The position numbers and the translations under genes were made by a program. A stretch of 9,708 nucleotides of DNA. Origin: Herminiimonas sp. Lineage in GTDB: Bacteria; Pseudomonadota; Gammaproteobacteria; Burkholderiales; Burkholderiaceae. Below are positions 1-5,480 of this stretch, one piece after another. The stretch is taken from NCBI GenBank assembly GCA_014377155.1, contig JACMQD010000387.1, positions 1 through 9,708 on the forward strand, written 5' to 3'. The notes beneath the pieces were generated by a model. That model saw only the letters and a list, made by a program, of their open reading frames with translations. It was not told where the DNA came from and searched no databases. How positions within the stretch are numbered: the stretch's first letter is position 1; the number at the start of each line of letters is the position of its first letter.

Positions 1-1
1 G

Positions 2-190
2 CGTGACGAAACCAGATGGCTGCTCGAAGACGTCTACGGTCCCGCCAACGAGCGCCCATCCGCCGCGATTGAGCAAGCTGTCGAGGCCTACCTTGAAAAG
101 CACGGCGTTACGCGAGTCTCTCCCGTTTCGTATGATACCCCATACGCATCGCTCCGCAGGCTCACAGGGCGACTCGATTTTGAGTATTAA
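2..190 (+). CDS. C-terminal end of an unidentified protein (partial)
   Basis: An open frame enters from the left edge and runs 62 codons to a TAA at 188-190. The peptide begins RDETRWLLEDVYG and ends GRLDFEY. It is charged and mixed in composition, with no membrane segment, as expected for the tail of a soluble protein. I prefer this frame to the overlapping plus-strand frame starting at position 3, because that one is rich in Ser, Thr and Pro and looks like a shadow. I do not recognise the family. Its start lies outside the window. The next gene begins 83 bp downstream on the same strand, so co-transcription is possible but not shown. Confidence 0.6.
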   Translation, partial: RDETRWLLEDVYGPANERPSAAIEQAVEAYLEKHGVTRVSPVSYDTPYASLRRLTGRLDFEY

Positions 191-213
191 CATCAAGCTA
201 AAAATCTCAAAAT

Positions 214-239
214 AAGCTGCTAACGTAAGCTCCTAACGC
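214..239 (+). repeat. 13-bp tandem direct repeat upstream of the 274-630 gene
   Basis: AAGCTGCTAACGT (214-226) is followed directly by AAGCTCCTAACGC (227-239), 11 of 13 positions identical. The pair ends 34 bp before the start codon at 274. That is a plausible place for an operator of tandem half-sites, but no regulator can be named and a chance duplication is possible. Confidence 0.4.
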
Positions 240-273
240 GATCTACCTAAATAGATAACAAAAGGAGAGTGCT

Positions 274-630
274 ATGAGAGTTTTAGATGAAATATATCAC
301 CTACTGAAAGAATATAAATACTGTAAGGATCAGGGCGATTTCAGTCGAACCTTTTTGGGGCGCAGCGAAAGCTACTATGCTTATATAAAGTCGTCCAAAG
401 CTCCGATTTGTCTCGTCTCGCTTTCGCTGCTCGCATCTGCGCTGCATTCAGTTGCAGCCGATGTCGACGAGTCTCGCGAGTTCGTGAAGCGTCAACGGCT
501 GAGGGCAGCGTGGAGCGGGGCCATGGTGATGCTCGAAGGCGAAAGGGAGATCGCTTTTGTCGATCCGAAGCACTGGACCACGGCGCAGGGGCCGATACCT
601 TCGCTAACTTGGCCTCCCAAGAATCAATGA
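274..630 (+). CDS. Small protein resembling the DUF6626 family
   Basis: The gene encodes 118 aa. The ATG at 274 is well supported by a purine-rich ribosome site, AAGGAG at 262-267, seven bases upstream. The N-terminal half carries DFSRTFLGRSESYYAYIKSS at residues 22-41, followed by a leucine- and alanine-rich helix (about 47-60). From memory, this FSR..LGRS.SY layout matches alphaproteobacterial DUF6626 proteins, whose function is unknown. The compact helical N-terminus could be a degenerate helix-turn-helix, but that is inference. The C-terminal part (about 80-118) is less typical. The gene converges with the YfbU-family gene, with 23 bp between the two stop codons. The family call is moderate; that the gene is real is fairly sure. 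Confidence 0.65.
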   Translation: MRVLDEIYHLLKEYKYCKDQGDFSRTFLGRSESYYAYIKSSKAPICLVSLSLLASALHSVAADVDESREFVKRQRLRAAWSGAMVMLEGEREIAFVDPKHWTTAQGPIPSLTWPPKNQ

Positions 631-653
631 GTGCGGTCAGCCTGAAGACTGGG

Positions 654-1169
654 TCAGTTGCAAAGATCGCTGAGCGCTTCAAAGGAAAGCGGCGCGGCAC
701 TTCCCGCGGCCACATAATCTTCGAACTTGTCGAACATACGGCGATAGCGCGGTAAAGATGCCTGCGAATGGCTATTGATGTTTGTGCCATTACGACTGTC
801 GCTAAACTCGTTTAGCTCCTCAATCATGGTGCGGGCAACTCCGAAATGGGGATCATTGTTCCCATCGAAGCCGCCGAAGCTCTTCCAATGCCAGTCCTCC
901 GCTTCAAGGGCTTCGGCTGCGCTAAGCCTCTCGATCGAACTTTCTATGATTCCCCACATCCACAGAATGTTAGTGGTTTCAGAAACCACCTCGTCAGATG
1001 GCGGCTGACTTTCGAAGATTCCGGAGTATTTTCTCCGCAATGCCCACCCATCATTGTTAATCACAAGCGACTTCAACAGCGACGGATTGACTTCTCGGTC
1101 AAGCTTGAGCGCTTCCATCACTTCTGCAAGCATGACTATAATCAGCCGTTCGCCATTCGAAAGTTCCAT
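654..1169 (-). CDS. YfbU family protein
   Basis: The product is 171 aa, close to the roughly 164 aa of E. coli YfbU (PF03887). Family hallmarks in order are the N-terminal MELSNGERLI, an IIE-type helix (74-84), GGFDGN at 99-104 within the conserved F.GFD block, MIEELNEF at 115-122, NSH at 132-134, YRRM at 142-145 and the C-terminal LS..E segment. The molecular function of YfbU is unsettled; the E. coli protein has been reported among factors linked to MazF-dependent cell death, and nothing in this sequence tests that. An in-frame GTG lies at 1178, but the ATG at 1169 is preferred because AGGTG sits just upstream and the protein then begins exactly at the family motif. It converges with the gene at 274-630. 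Its product appears soluble and cytoplasmic. Confidence 0.82.
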   Translation of the reverse strand: MELSNGERLIIVMLAEVMEALKLDREVNPSLLKSLVINNDGWALRRKYSGIFESQPPSDEVVSETTNILWMWGIIESSIERLSAAEALEAEDWHWKSFGGFDGNNDPHFGVARTMIEELNEFSDSRNGTNINSHSQASLPRYRRMFDKFEDYVAAGSAAPLSFEALSDLCN

Positions 1170-1290
1170 GAGATGCACCTGTCAATCGGTATGAGTTCGA
1201 CTTGCGGATAGTGAGGGAAAATGGTGGTTAGTCCACTGATTTTGATCCCGTCTGGATTGCAGAGGCCATCGGCACATTCTGGTTAGAGTG

Positions 1291-1351
1291 GTCAGCCGCG
1301 CGCTCTGCCTTGTGGAAGGGCAAAGGGGTTTGTGAGGCCAGTTGGCTCACC
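1291..1351 (+). repeat. Structured repeat of about 60 bp, copy 1
   Basis: This copy begins GTCAGCCGCGCGCTCTGCC and ends CCAGTTGGCTCACC-like. It aligns over its whole length with the copy at 1532-1592, with about four substitutions and a one-base indel. Its arms are weaker than those of copy 2: GTCAGCC faces GGCTCAC with one mismatch, and the internal hairpin has an extra mismatch (CTCTGCC against GGCAAAG). Confidence 0.75.
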
Positions 1352-1430
1352 ACTTCATCCAGCAGTGTTGGACCACCACCGTAGTAATCTATTGTGCCCC
1401 AAAGGGAGTCGGACACAAGCGGATGAAGTG
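1351..1430. repeat. Perfect 10-bp inverted repeat around a 60-base loop
   Basis: CACTTCATCC (1351-1360) is matched exactly by GGATGAAGTG (1421-1430). The right arm is followed by eight A, then TTG and seven A. On the plus strand the stem is followed by A and not T, so this is not an intrinsic terminator in that direction. On the minus strand the T-run precedes the stem, so it does not fit there either. It could be the ends of a small inserted element lying between the two copies of the 60-bp repeat. Confidence 0.5.
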
Positions 1431-1531
1431 AAAAAAAATTGAAAAAAATTGATTGACCGCGGAAGATGGGGATTTTCCAAAAAATGGCGATATTGCGTGT
1501 CCATACAGATTGCGGCAAAACGATCGGGAGC

Positions 1532-1592
1532 GGTGAGCCGCGCGCTCTGCCTTCTGGAAGGGCAGAGGGTTTGTGAGGCCAGTTGGCTCACC
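1532..1592 (+). repeat. Structured repeat of about 60 bp, copy 2
   Basis: The ends are a perfect 8-bp inverted pair, GGTGAGCC (1532-1539) and GGCTCACC (1585-1592). Inside, CTCTGCC pairs with GGCAGAG, and the stem extends through TTC/GAAG with one bulge, giving a nested hairpin. Copy 1 lies 240 bp to the left in the same orientation. The nested palindrome suggests a REP-like or small non-autonomous mobile element; no transposase is present. Confidence 0.75.
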
Positions 1593-1723
1593 GTTCCGCG
1601 ACCTGTAAGTGGAAATACTCAGTCGTTGTCTCGACTTACGCCTGTGAAATCCCCCGGGCGAGATTAACTGCCCCCCTATAGCCTGCGGACGAGTCCAGCT
1701 ATCCACAAAACACGAGTTTTCCC

Positions 1724-1876
1724 AACGTCGGCCACGGAGTCGTGTGCGGAAGGTTGGTTTTCGTTGCAGAACGGCGACAACCGGTCATTCGTTCAACGCA
1801 TTTCAGAAGGGCGGGTTCAGGTTTGATCGGCAAGAGGCGCTACGGCCAGTTTTGAGCGAGGAAAGTTGTCGGTCAG
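1724..1876 (+). repeat. Dispersed repeat of about 150 bp, copy A (most diverged)
   Basis: It starts at AACGTCGGCCACGGAGTCGTG, cognate to the family start AATGTCCGCAATGTGGTCGTG. The interior shares TCGTTGCAGAA, CATTCGTTCAAC, AGGGCGGGTTCAGG, GATCGGCA and GGCGCTACGGC with the other copies. The usual AATGTCGTGG near the right end is degraded, but the last bases GTTGTCGGTCA resemble the end of copy B (GTTATCGGTCG). The TGA of the minus-strand gene at 1873-2118 lies in this terminal segment. Confidence 0.7.
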
Positions 1877-2118
1877 AACAAGCGCAAGCTGTCTCTACGG
1901 CTTGACCAGCGTGCTGTATACTTCGCCACGATCGAGATCACGACGGTGATGGGAAGCGGCCACGGATCAAGCTTAAAGTTCCCGACTAGGCCAAGTGCAT
2001 TGAGGAGCATCGCACCAACTATGGCGATCGTCATGATCAGTCCGATCACGCCGCTGATCACGTAAATGATGAAAAGCACCTTCGTCCGCCCTGAGTCGCT
2101 CACCATTTCCGAAGTCAT
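1873..2118 (-). CDS. Small membrane protein of unknown function
   Basis: The product is 81 aa. A long hydrophobic stretch covers residues 14-44, one long or two tightly packed membrane segments, and a second segment covers about 54-66. A basic tail follows, KYTARWSSRRDSLRLF, which by the positive-inside rule would face the cytoplasm. No family is recognised. The ATG at 2118 has no clear ribosome site; a second in-frame ATG at 2105 would shorten the protein by four residues without changing the topology. The gene lies between repeat copies A (at its 3' end) and B (28 bp before its start). Consistent membrane topology supports a real gene despite the short length. Confidence 0.55.
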   Translation of the reverse strand: MTSEMVSDSGRTKVLFIIYVISGVIGLIMTIAIVGAMLLNALGLVGNFKLDPWPLPITVVISIVAKYTARWSSRRDSLRLF

Positions 2119-2145
2119 AATGTTCAGCGTCTACACCCCCGCAGA

Positions 2146-2293
2146 GCGTCCGCAATGGCGTCGTATCCGGAATGGCAGCTTCGGTTGCGCAATGGCGGCC
2201 ATTGGTCGGTTGTTCGGGGCCTTAACGAACGACAGCAATCGGAACGATGCGCTGCGGAACGCTACCGCAGGAATGTCGTGGTTATCGGTCGTT
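2146..2293 (+). repeat. Dispersed repeat of about 150 bp, copy B
   Basis: The left end GTCCGCAATGGCGTCGTATCCGG and the right block GCTACCGCAGGAATGTCGTGG (about 2261-2281) match the family. The interior is more diverged than in D, E or F. The TAA of the minus-strand gene at 2282-2869 begins on the base right after the conserved TCGTGG. Confidence 0.8.
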
Positions 2294-2869
2294 TCGAACT
2301 TGGCGAGCAAGCTTGAGAAAGCACAGCGTTGGACCGGTTCTCACCCAAATCCTCTCACCTCCATCGAGTGTTTGCCAATCCGTCCCAATTTTTGGTGCAT
2401 TCGTTGCTCGGCAGATGAAGTCGCGATCATAGTCCGCCATTGGGCGGATTTGCGCGTGGTCGAACCCACAGGCGATTGCGATTGGCAGCAATGGTTCAAG
2501 TGCGGCGATCGAACCAAATGTAATGTCGTGTGTAGCGGGCAGCAGCTTAATTTCGTCAAATGGCGGTGCATCGTCAACGTAGGACGTTACTGGCTCAAGG
2601 TCGCAGTGCTTCGAACCAATTTCCCGCTTCGGAACTTCACTCATCCGGTTTGAAACCGAATAGAGCTTAGCCTCAAGTAAGGAGAGGTCGCTTGGCGTGA
2701 TACCTTCCCTAAAACCAACCCTAATAACTCGCTCTTCTCCCATACGACCATTGCAGAGCACCTGCAAATCGTTCGCTTTCACCAGTTGGCGCAACTCGTC
2801 AATTTGGGGAGGCATTCCAGCAAAATCGATCGCCGACGAAGCCACAACGAGTGCGATGGTCAAAAACAT
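2282..2869 (-). CDS. Exported protein of unknown function
   Basis: The product is 195 aa. It opens with a short hydrophobic leader, MFLTIALVVASSA, followed by a soluble chain, so export to the periplasm is likely; the leader lacks the usual basic N-terminus, so a start further upstream or a non-cleaved anchor remains possible. Four cysteines at residues 39, 89, 134 and 153 could form two disulfides outside the cytoplasm. I do not recognise the family. The ATG at 2869 has only a weak GAAG upstream. Its stop codon abuts repeat copy B with no spacer. It lies 46 bp downstream of the lipoprotein gene at 2916-3230 on the same strand, so the two may share a transcript. Confidence 0.6.
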   Translation of the reverse strand: MFLTIALVVASSAIDFAGMPPQIDELRQLVKANDLQVLCNGRMGEERVIRVGFREGITPSDLSLLEAKLYSVSNRMSEVPKREIGSKHCDLEPVTSYVDDAPPFDEIKLLPATHDITFGSIAALEPLLPIAIACGFDHAQIRPMADYDRDFICRATNAPKIGTDWQTLDGGERIWVRTGPTLCFLKLARQVRNDR

Positions 2870-2915
2870 GCTTCGATCATAACCGAAACTTGAATGTTAG
2901 CAAAGCTGCCGAGGG

Positions 2916-3230
2916 TCAGAGCGGCAAGCTATGGGACGGAGGCGTTCCAACCCGCTGGCAAGCGTTGTCGTCCAACGCCATCGATATGCCCTGAACCGTT
3001 GCGCGCACGGTATCACCGACACGGCAACTCAGGCCAGCCCGCAGAACTGACTTCATAGCTACGATGCCATCGGGAGTTCGCGCTTCCACCACCCATTCGC
3101 CAGTATTCATCTTGGGCGAAACATGTGGCCTTATATCGACTATAACTGCCCAGACATCGCGCTTCGGCTGTGCAGAGCAAGCCGACATCGCGATTGCGGC
3201 CAACATCACACCTCCAGACTTCTTATTCAT
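2916..3230 (-). CDS. Small lipoprotein of unknown function
   Basis: Starting at the ATG at 3230, the product is 104 aa: MNKKSGG, a hydrophobic stretch, then AMSACS with a lipobox-like cysteine at residue 18. The signal peptide fixes this start; the open frame continues upstream to 3506, but that extension runs backward through repeat copy C and is not real coding sequence. A G-rich tract lies just before the ATG and may serve as the ribosome site. The mature part contains alternating hydrophobic residues such as VWAVIVDIRP and WVVEARTPDGIVAMKSV, which suggests a small beta-rich domain, with cysteines at residues 69 and 88. No family is recognised. Of the minus-strand genes here, it is the only one with no repeat at its 3' end. 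Confidence 0.65.
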   Translation of the reverse strand: MNKKSGGVMLAAIAMSACSAQPKRDVWAVIVDIRPHVSPKMNTGEWVVEARTPDGIVAMKSVLRAGLSCRVGDTVRATVQGISMALDDNACQRVGTPPSHSLPL

Positions 3231-3289
3231 GCCCCCGGTTTGATCGCTTCTGAGCACGACCGCAATCGGGTAAGTTTGAACGCCAACGG

Positions 3290-3438
3290 AATGTCCGCAA
3301 AGGCGTTGTGTCCGGTCAGGCAGCTTCCGACGCAGATGGTCGGCAAGCTGCGTTGGTCCATGCCGACAACGAACGGTGGCTATCGGGCGCGGGCGGCTCG
3401 GGGGTGCTACGGCAGGAATGTCGTGGGGAGCGGTTATT
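3290..3438 (+). repeat. Dispersed repeat of about 150 bp, copy C
   Basis: The left end is AATGTCCGCAAAGGCGTTGTG and the right end GCTACGGCAGGAATGTCGTGG (to 3426), then GGAGCGGTTATT, which matches 7 of 12 positions of the inverted left terminus ATTGCGGACATT. The interior is diverged. It lies 59 bp before the lipoprotein start at 3230, and its right terminus contains the TAA of the gene at 3434-3634. Confidence 0.8.
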
Positions 3439-3634
3439 TGGCTAGCGTAATTGCGACCCAAACCGAGCCGCAGGCGAACAAGCACCATGACCCTGCCGAC
3501 AGCCAATAGAGATAGGGCTGTTCGCCCCTCTCATAAGCGCGGTATTGCCCCCATATCCTCCCGGTTTTTATTCCACCGACAAGGATTGAAGCTGCGAACG
3601 CAGCAAAAAACCCAAAGAACCAACGTTCACCCAT
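3434..3634 (-). CDS. Small two-segment membrane protein of unknown function
   Basis: The product is 66 aa and starts MGERWFFGFF. Hydrophobic segments lie at about residues 5-22 and 43-63, separated by a charged loop (KTGRIWGQYRAYERGEQ), giving a hairpin topology with the short termini on the same side. It is rich in aromatic residues (Trp, Phe, Tyr), common in tiny membrane proteins. The frame extends upstream to 3715, but that part translates repeat copy D, so the ATG at 3634 is chosen. No strong ribosome site is visible and no family is recognised. It sits between copies C (3') and D (5'), with its TAA eight bases after the conserved TCGTGG. Confidence 0.55.
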   Translation of the reverse strand: MGERWFFGFFAAFAASILVGGIKTGRIWGQYRAYERGEQPYLYWLSAGSWCLFACGSVWVAITLAK

Positions 3635-3658
3635 GGCGCTGTCTAACGTATGGTACGG

Positions 3659-3809
3659 ATGGTCGGCAATGTGGCCGTGTCCGGAAAGTCCGCTCGTGTT
3701 GCAGAATGGCGGCAAGCGGTCGCTCGTTCAAAACCTTGCCGAAGGGCGGGTTTCGGCTTCGATCGGAAAAGGGGGCGCTACGGCAGGAATGTCGTGGATT
3801 GCGGACATT
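3659..3809 (+). repeat. Dispersed repeat of about 150 bp, copy D (best right terminus)
   Basis: This copy shows the family layout most clearly: GGCAATGTGG.CGTGTCCGG on the left, GAAAGTCCGC (about 3689) facing GGCGGGTTTC as inner arms, then GGGGGCGCTACGGCAGGAATGTCGTGG. The right end ATTGCGGACATT (3798-3809) is the exact reverse complement of AATGTCCGCAAT, the left end seen in copy F. This shows that the full element has inverted ends. Confidence 0.85.
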
Positions 3810-3842
3810 GCAAATGGGGCGCTTTCATCGCATTCCAGTCGC

Positions 3843-4205
3843 ATGGGAACATGCAAAACGCTCTTCATCTTAGCTGGCTCATTGCTTACAATGCCCGCGT
3901 CCGGGAAAGACAGACCAAATATCCCCACCCGTGCCAGCGTTGTCGCCGCCCTCAACAAACAGGCTGAAGACGATTTCGTCGCCTATCTCAATTCGCAGCC
4001 TTCATCTTTAATCGTCGTTGGGCATGTCATTCCAACCGTGCGTGTAAGTAAGCTTATGTGTGATGCTCGTAGTTCTGGCAGCCCTCAGATGAGGGCCGAA
4101 TGTCGTTACGTTGCTCACTCAGCATCTAGGCGGGTCCGCCATATCTCCACCTTTGAGTTAACCGGAAAGGCATGGCGGTTGGTCGGGGACAAGACGACAG
4201 ATTGA
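3843..4205 (+). CDS. Exported protein of unknown function, opposite in strand to its neighbours
   Basis: From the ATG at 3843 the product is 120 aa with a typical signal peptide, MGTCKTLFILAGSLLTMPASGK, cleaved near residue 20-22. The mature chain has a helical front (RASVVAALNKQAEDDFVAYL), a strand-like SLIVVGHVIPTV, and cysteines at about residues 66 and 79. Frames from further upstream (3633 or 3789) run through repeat copy D and are rejected as starts. No clear ribosome site precedes the ATG. No family is recognised. It is the only plus-strand gene in the cassette-like region, starting 34 bp after copy D and ending 14 bp before copy E. Confidence 0.6.
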   Translation: MGTCKTLFILAGSLLTMPASGKDRPNIPTRASVVAALNKQAEDDFVAYLNSQPSSLIVVGHVIPTVRVSKLMCDARSSGSPQMRAECRYVAHSASRRVRHISTFELTGKAWRLVGDKTTD

Positions 4206-4218
4206 TGGGAAAGGCCGC

Positions 4219-4368
4219 GAGGTCAGCAATGTGGTCGTTTTCAGTTATGCTGCTTCGGTTGCAGACAAGCGACAAGCGTTCCTTCGTTCAACACCTTGCC
4301 GAATGACCGGTTTCAGGATCGATCGGCAGGGGGCGCTACGGCGGGAATGTCGTGGGAATGCGTCAGGG
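4219..4368 (+). repeat. Dispersed repeat of about 150 bp, copy E
   Basis: The left end is GGTCAGCAATGTGGTCGT; the interior has CCTTCGTTCAACACCTTGCCGAA and GGTTTCAGGATCGATCGGCA; the right block is GGGGGCGCTACGGCGGGAATGTCGTGG. It is close to copy D except near 4238-4255, where the TCCGGAAAGTCC block is altered. The TGA of the gene at 4363-4827 lies eight bases after the conserved TCGTGG. Confidence 0.85.
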
Positions 4369-4827
4369 TGACGAGGGTTTAGCCAAGCTCGGCCCAGCAA
4401 CACGCGAGAAATCGTATTGTTTGTTTCCAGCCCCAGAAAACGTTAATCGATCTGGTGGCTGATGGCGCGCATCATACTGATTTATATCATTGAAGCGGTA
4501 TGGCGCGTGCCAAAACCAAATGCTTGAGTAGGCTTTTCCTGCCAGCACTATAATCTTGTGGTCATTCGTTACAGCTAGATCGCTCTTCGTAAATCCTTGA
4601 AGATCGGTTTTTTCGACAACAAGTCGATATCTTATCTTACCACCTTCAAATGACATTAATCCATTTTTCAATGTGACATGGCCGCATTGAGGATTATAAT
4701 AAACTCCGTCGGCCAAAGACTGCGAAACTGGCTCTGGCTCGTAACTGAAGCTCCGCAAGATCAACACCAAGATTAACGGCGCGACCGCCAGAAAACTGGC
4801 AAAACGTAACCGCCGTAGAAAATCCAT
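4363..4827 (-). CDS. Membrane-anchored or exported protein of unknown function
   Basis: The product is 154 aa from the ATG at 4827. A basic N-terminus (MDFLRRLR) leads into one hydrophobic segment at residues 9-25, with no clear cleavage site after it (LRSFSYEPEP follows), so a signal anchor with the body in the periplasm is likely. The body contains DGVYYNPQCGHVTLKNG (40-56) and GKIRYRLVVEKTDLQGF, a beta-rich pattern, and a C-terminus rich in polar residues. An upstream extension to 4938 translates repeat copy F and is rejected. I do not recognise the family. It lies between copies E (3') and F (5'). Confidence 0.65.
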   Translation of the reverse strand: MDFLRRLRFASFLAVAPLILVLILRSFSYEPEPVSQSLADGVYYNPQCGHVTLKNGLMSFEGGKIRYRLVVEKTDLQGFTKSDLAVTNDHKIIVLAGKAYSSIWFWHAPYRFNDINQYDARHQPPDRLTFSGAGNKQYDFSRVAGPSLAKPSSP

Positions 4828-4860
4828 CCCGTCCACCGCGCGCTTCTCGCACTTCGAACC

Positions 4861-5009
4861 AATGTCCGCAATGTGGTCGTGTCCGGAAAGTCCGCTTCGC
4901 GCTTGGAAATGCCTGAAGCCGCCGTTCGTTGCCAGCATGAACGCAGGGCGGCTTTCAGGTCCGCGTGGCGATCGGCGCTAGGGCAGGAATGGCATGGAAA
5001 GCGATCAAT
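4861..5009 (+). repeat. Dispersed repeat of about 150 bp, copy F (best left terminus)
   Basis: The left end AATGTCCGCAAT (4861-4872), followed by GTGGTCGTGTCCGGAAAGTC, is the reference left terminus. The right part reads GCTAGGGCAGGAATGGCATGG and then AAAGCGATCAAT, a partly matching inverted terminus. Inside, CGTTCGTTG and ATGAACG can pair. The TGA of the gene at 5005-5337 sits eight bases after the conserved ..ATGG. Confidence 0.85.
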
Positions 5010-5337
5010 CCCGATGGCGAGCGAATAGCTCCCGCTGAGCCCGACTAATCGAGGAAGCGTACCAATCGATCTCGCGCTTTGATGGTGGGATTTGACGATG
5101 CTCGTTGTCATAGAACAGCGTCCCGTGAACGCCGTTCGCCTCCCGCTTCAGGATTGGACGCTCCCATAATGGCGTGAGAACCCGAGATGCCTCTTCGTCG
5201 CCAAGGCGCTTCCACAGGTCTTCCGCCAGTTCCATGTCGCGTCCGTCAGGGAAAATAGCCGCGAACTCTTCGTCGGTTGCTTGGAAGATGCTGAAGGTGG
5301 CATTGTTAGCGCGATCGATAGTCTGGACATTCTTCAT
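5005..5337 (-). CDS. Soluble protein of unknown function
   Basis: The product is 110 aa, hydrophilic, without a signal peptide or membrane segment, so it is probably cytoplasmic, unlike the other genes of the cassette-like region. The first part is acidic and helical (ATDEEFAAIFPDG, MELAEDLWKRLGDEE). The second part is tryptophan- and arginine-bearing (LTPLWERPILKRE, REIDWYASSISRAQREL). It looks like a well-folded small protein and has the composition of a real gene, but I cannot name a family. The ATG at 5337 lacks a strong ribosome site. It is bounded by repeat copies F at its 3' end and G 23 bp before its start. Confidence 0.7.
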   Translation of the reverse strand: MKNVQTIDRANNATFSIFQATDEEFAAIFPDGRDMELAEDLWKRLGDEEASRVLTPLWERPILKREANGVHGTLFYDNEHRQIPPSKREIDWYASSISRAQRELFARHRD

Positions 5338-5360
5338 GCAGTCATCTTGGCAGGGCGCGA

Positions 5361-5480
5361 AGCGTCCGCAAAGTGGTCGTGTCCGGAAAGCCCGCTTTCT
5401 CCTGTAAAATGGCGACAGGCGGTCCTTCGTTCATCCCACCACGAACGGCGGGTTTCAGGATCGATCAACGGCAATTAGCG
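5361..5480 (+). repeat. Dispersed repeat of about 150 bp, copy G (right end lost)
   Basis: AGCGTCCGCAAAGTGGTCG, then TGTCCGGAAAGCCCGC, AAAATGGCGACAGGCGGTCC and GGCGGGTTTCAGGATCGATC match the family. The right block GGGGCGCTACGGCAGGAATGTCGTGG is missing or heavily altered after about 5470; only scraps such as TAGCGACCACCATG might correspond. The sequence then changes to a pyrimidine-rich stretch. The truncated right end marks the end of the cassette-like region. Confidence 0.75.

Larger units (their letters stand above)
1180..1723. other. Non-coding, repeat-bearing intergenic stretch
   Basis: No convincing gene is visible in these 544 bases. Several short open frames exist on both strands, but they run through the repeats, lack ribosome sites and overlap one another. 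The stretch holds two copies of a structured element of about 60 bp, a 10-bp inverted repeat followed by two A-runs (1431-1448), and a small hairpin at 1621-1636 (AGTCG, 6-base loop, CGACT). A sequence one base away from a DnaA box occurs near 1699. Taken together it looks like repeat debris between the YfbU-family gene and the cassette-like region. Confidence 0.6.

Noticed and set aside
1228..1706. Three overlapping minus-strand open frames of 78-105 codons
   Set aside because: They run through both copies of the 60-bp repeat and the A-runs, lack ribosome sites and do not resemble proteins.
1699..1707. DnaA-box-like sequence near CTATCCACA (also GCATTATCCCCA near 5522)
   Set aside because: Single imperfect matches, far apart, with no replication gene beside them; not enough for an origin.
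2066..2653. Plus-strand open frame of 195 codons
   Set aside because: It crosses repeat copy B and lies opposite the exported-protein gene at 2282-2869, whose leader and composition are more protein-like.
1724..5480. Classical integron with attC sites
   Set aside because: The repeats have neither GTTRRRY nor RYYYAAC core motifs at their ends, and the only recombinase in view is of the serine type, not the integron tyrosine type.
1724..5480. CRISPR array
   Set aside because: Repeats are about 150 bp, diverged, and separated by 220-1000 bp that include genes; there are no short identical repeats with uniform spacers and no cas genes.
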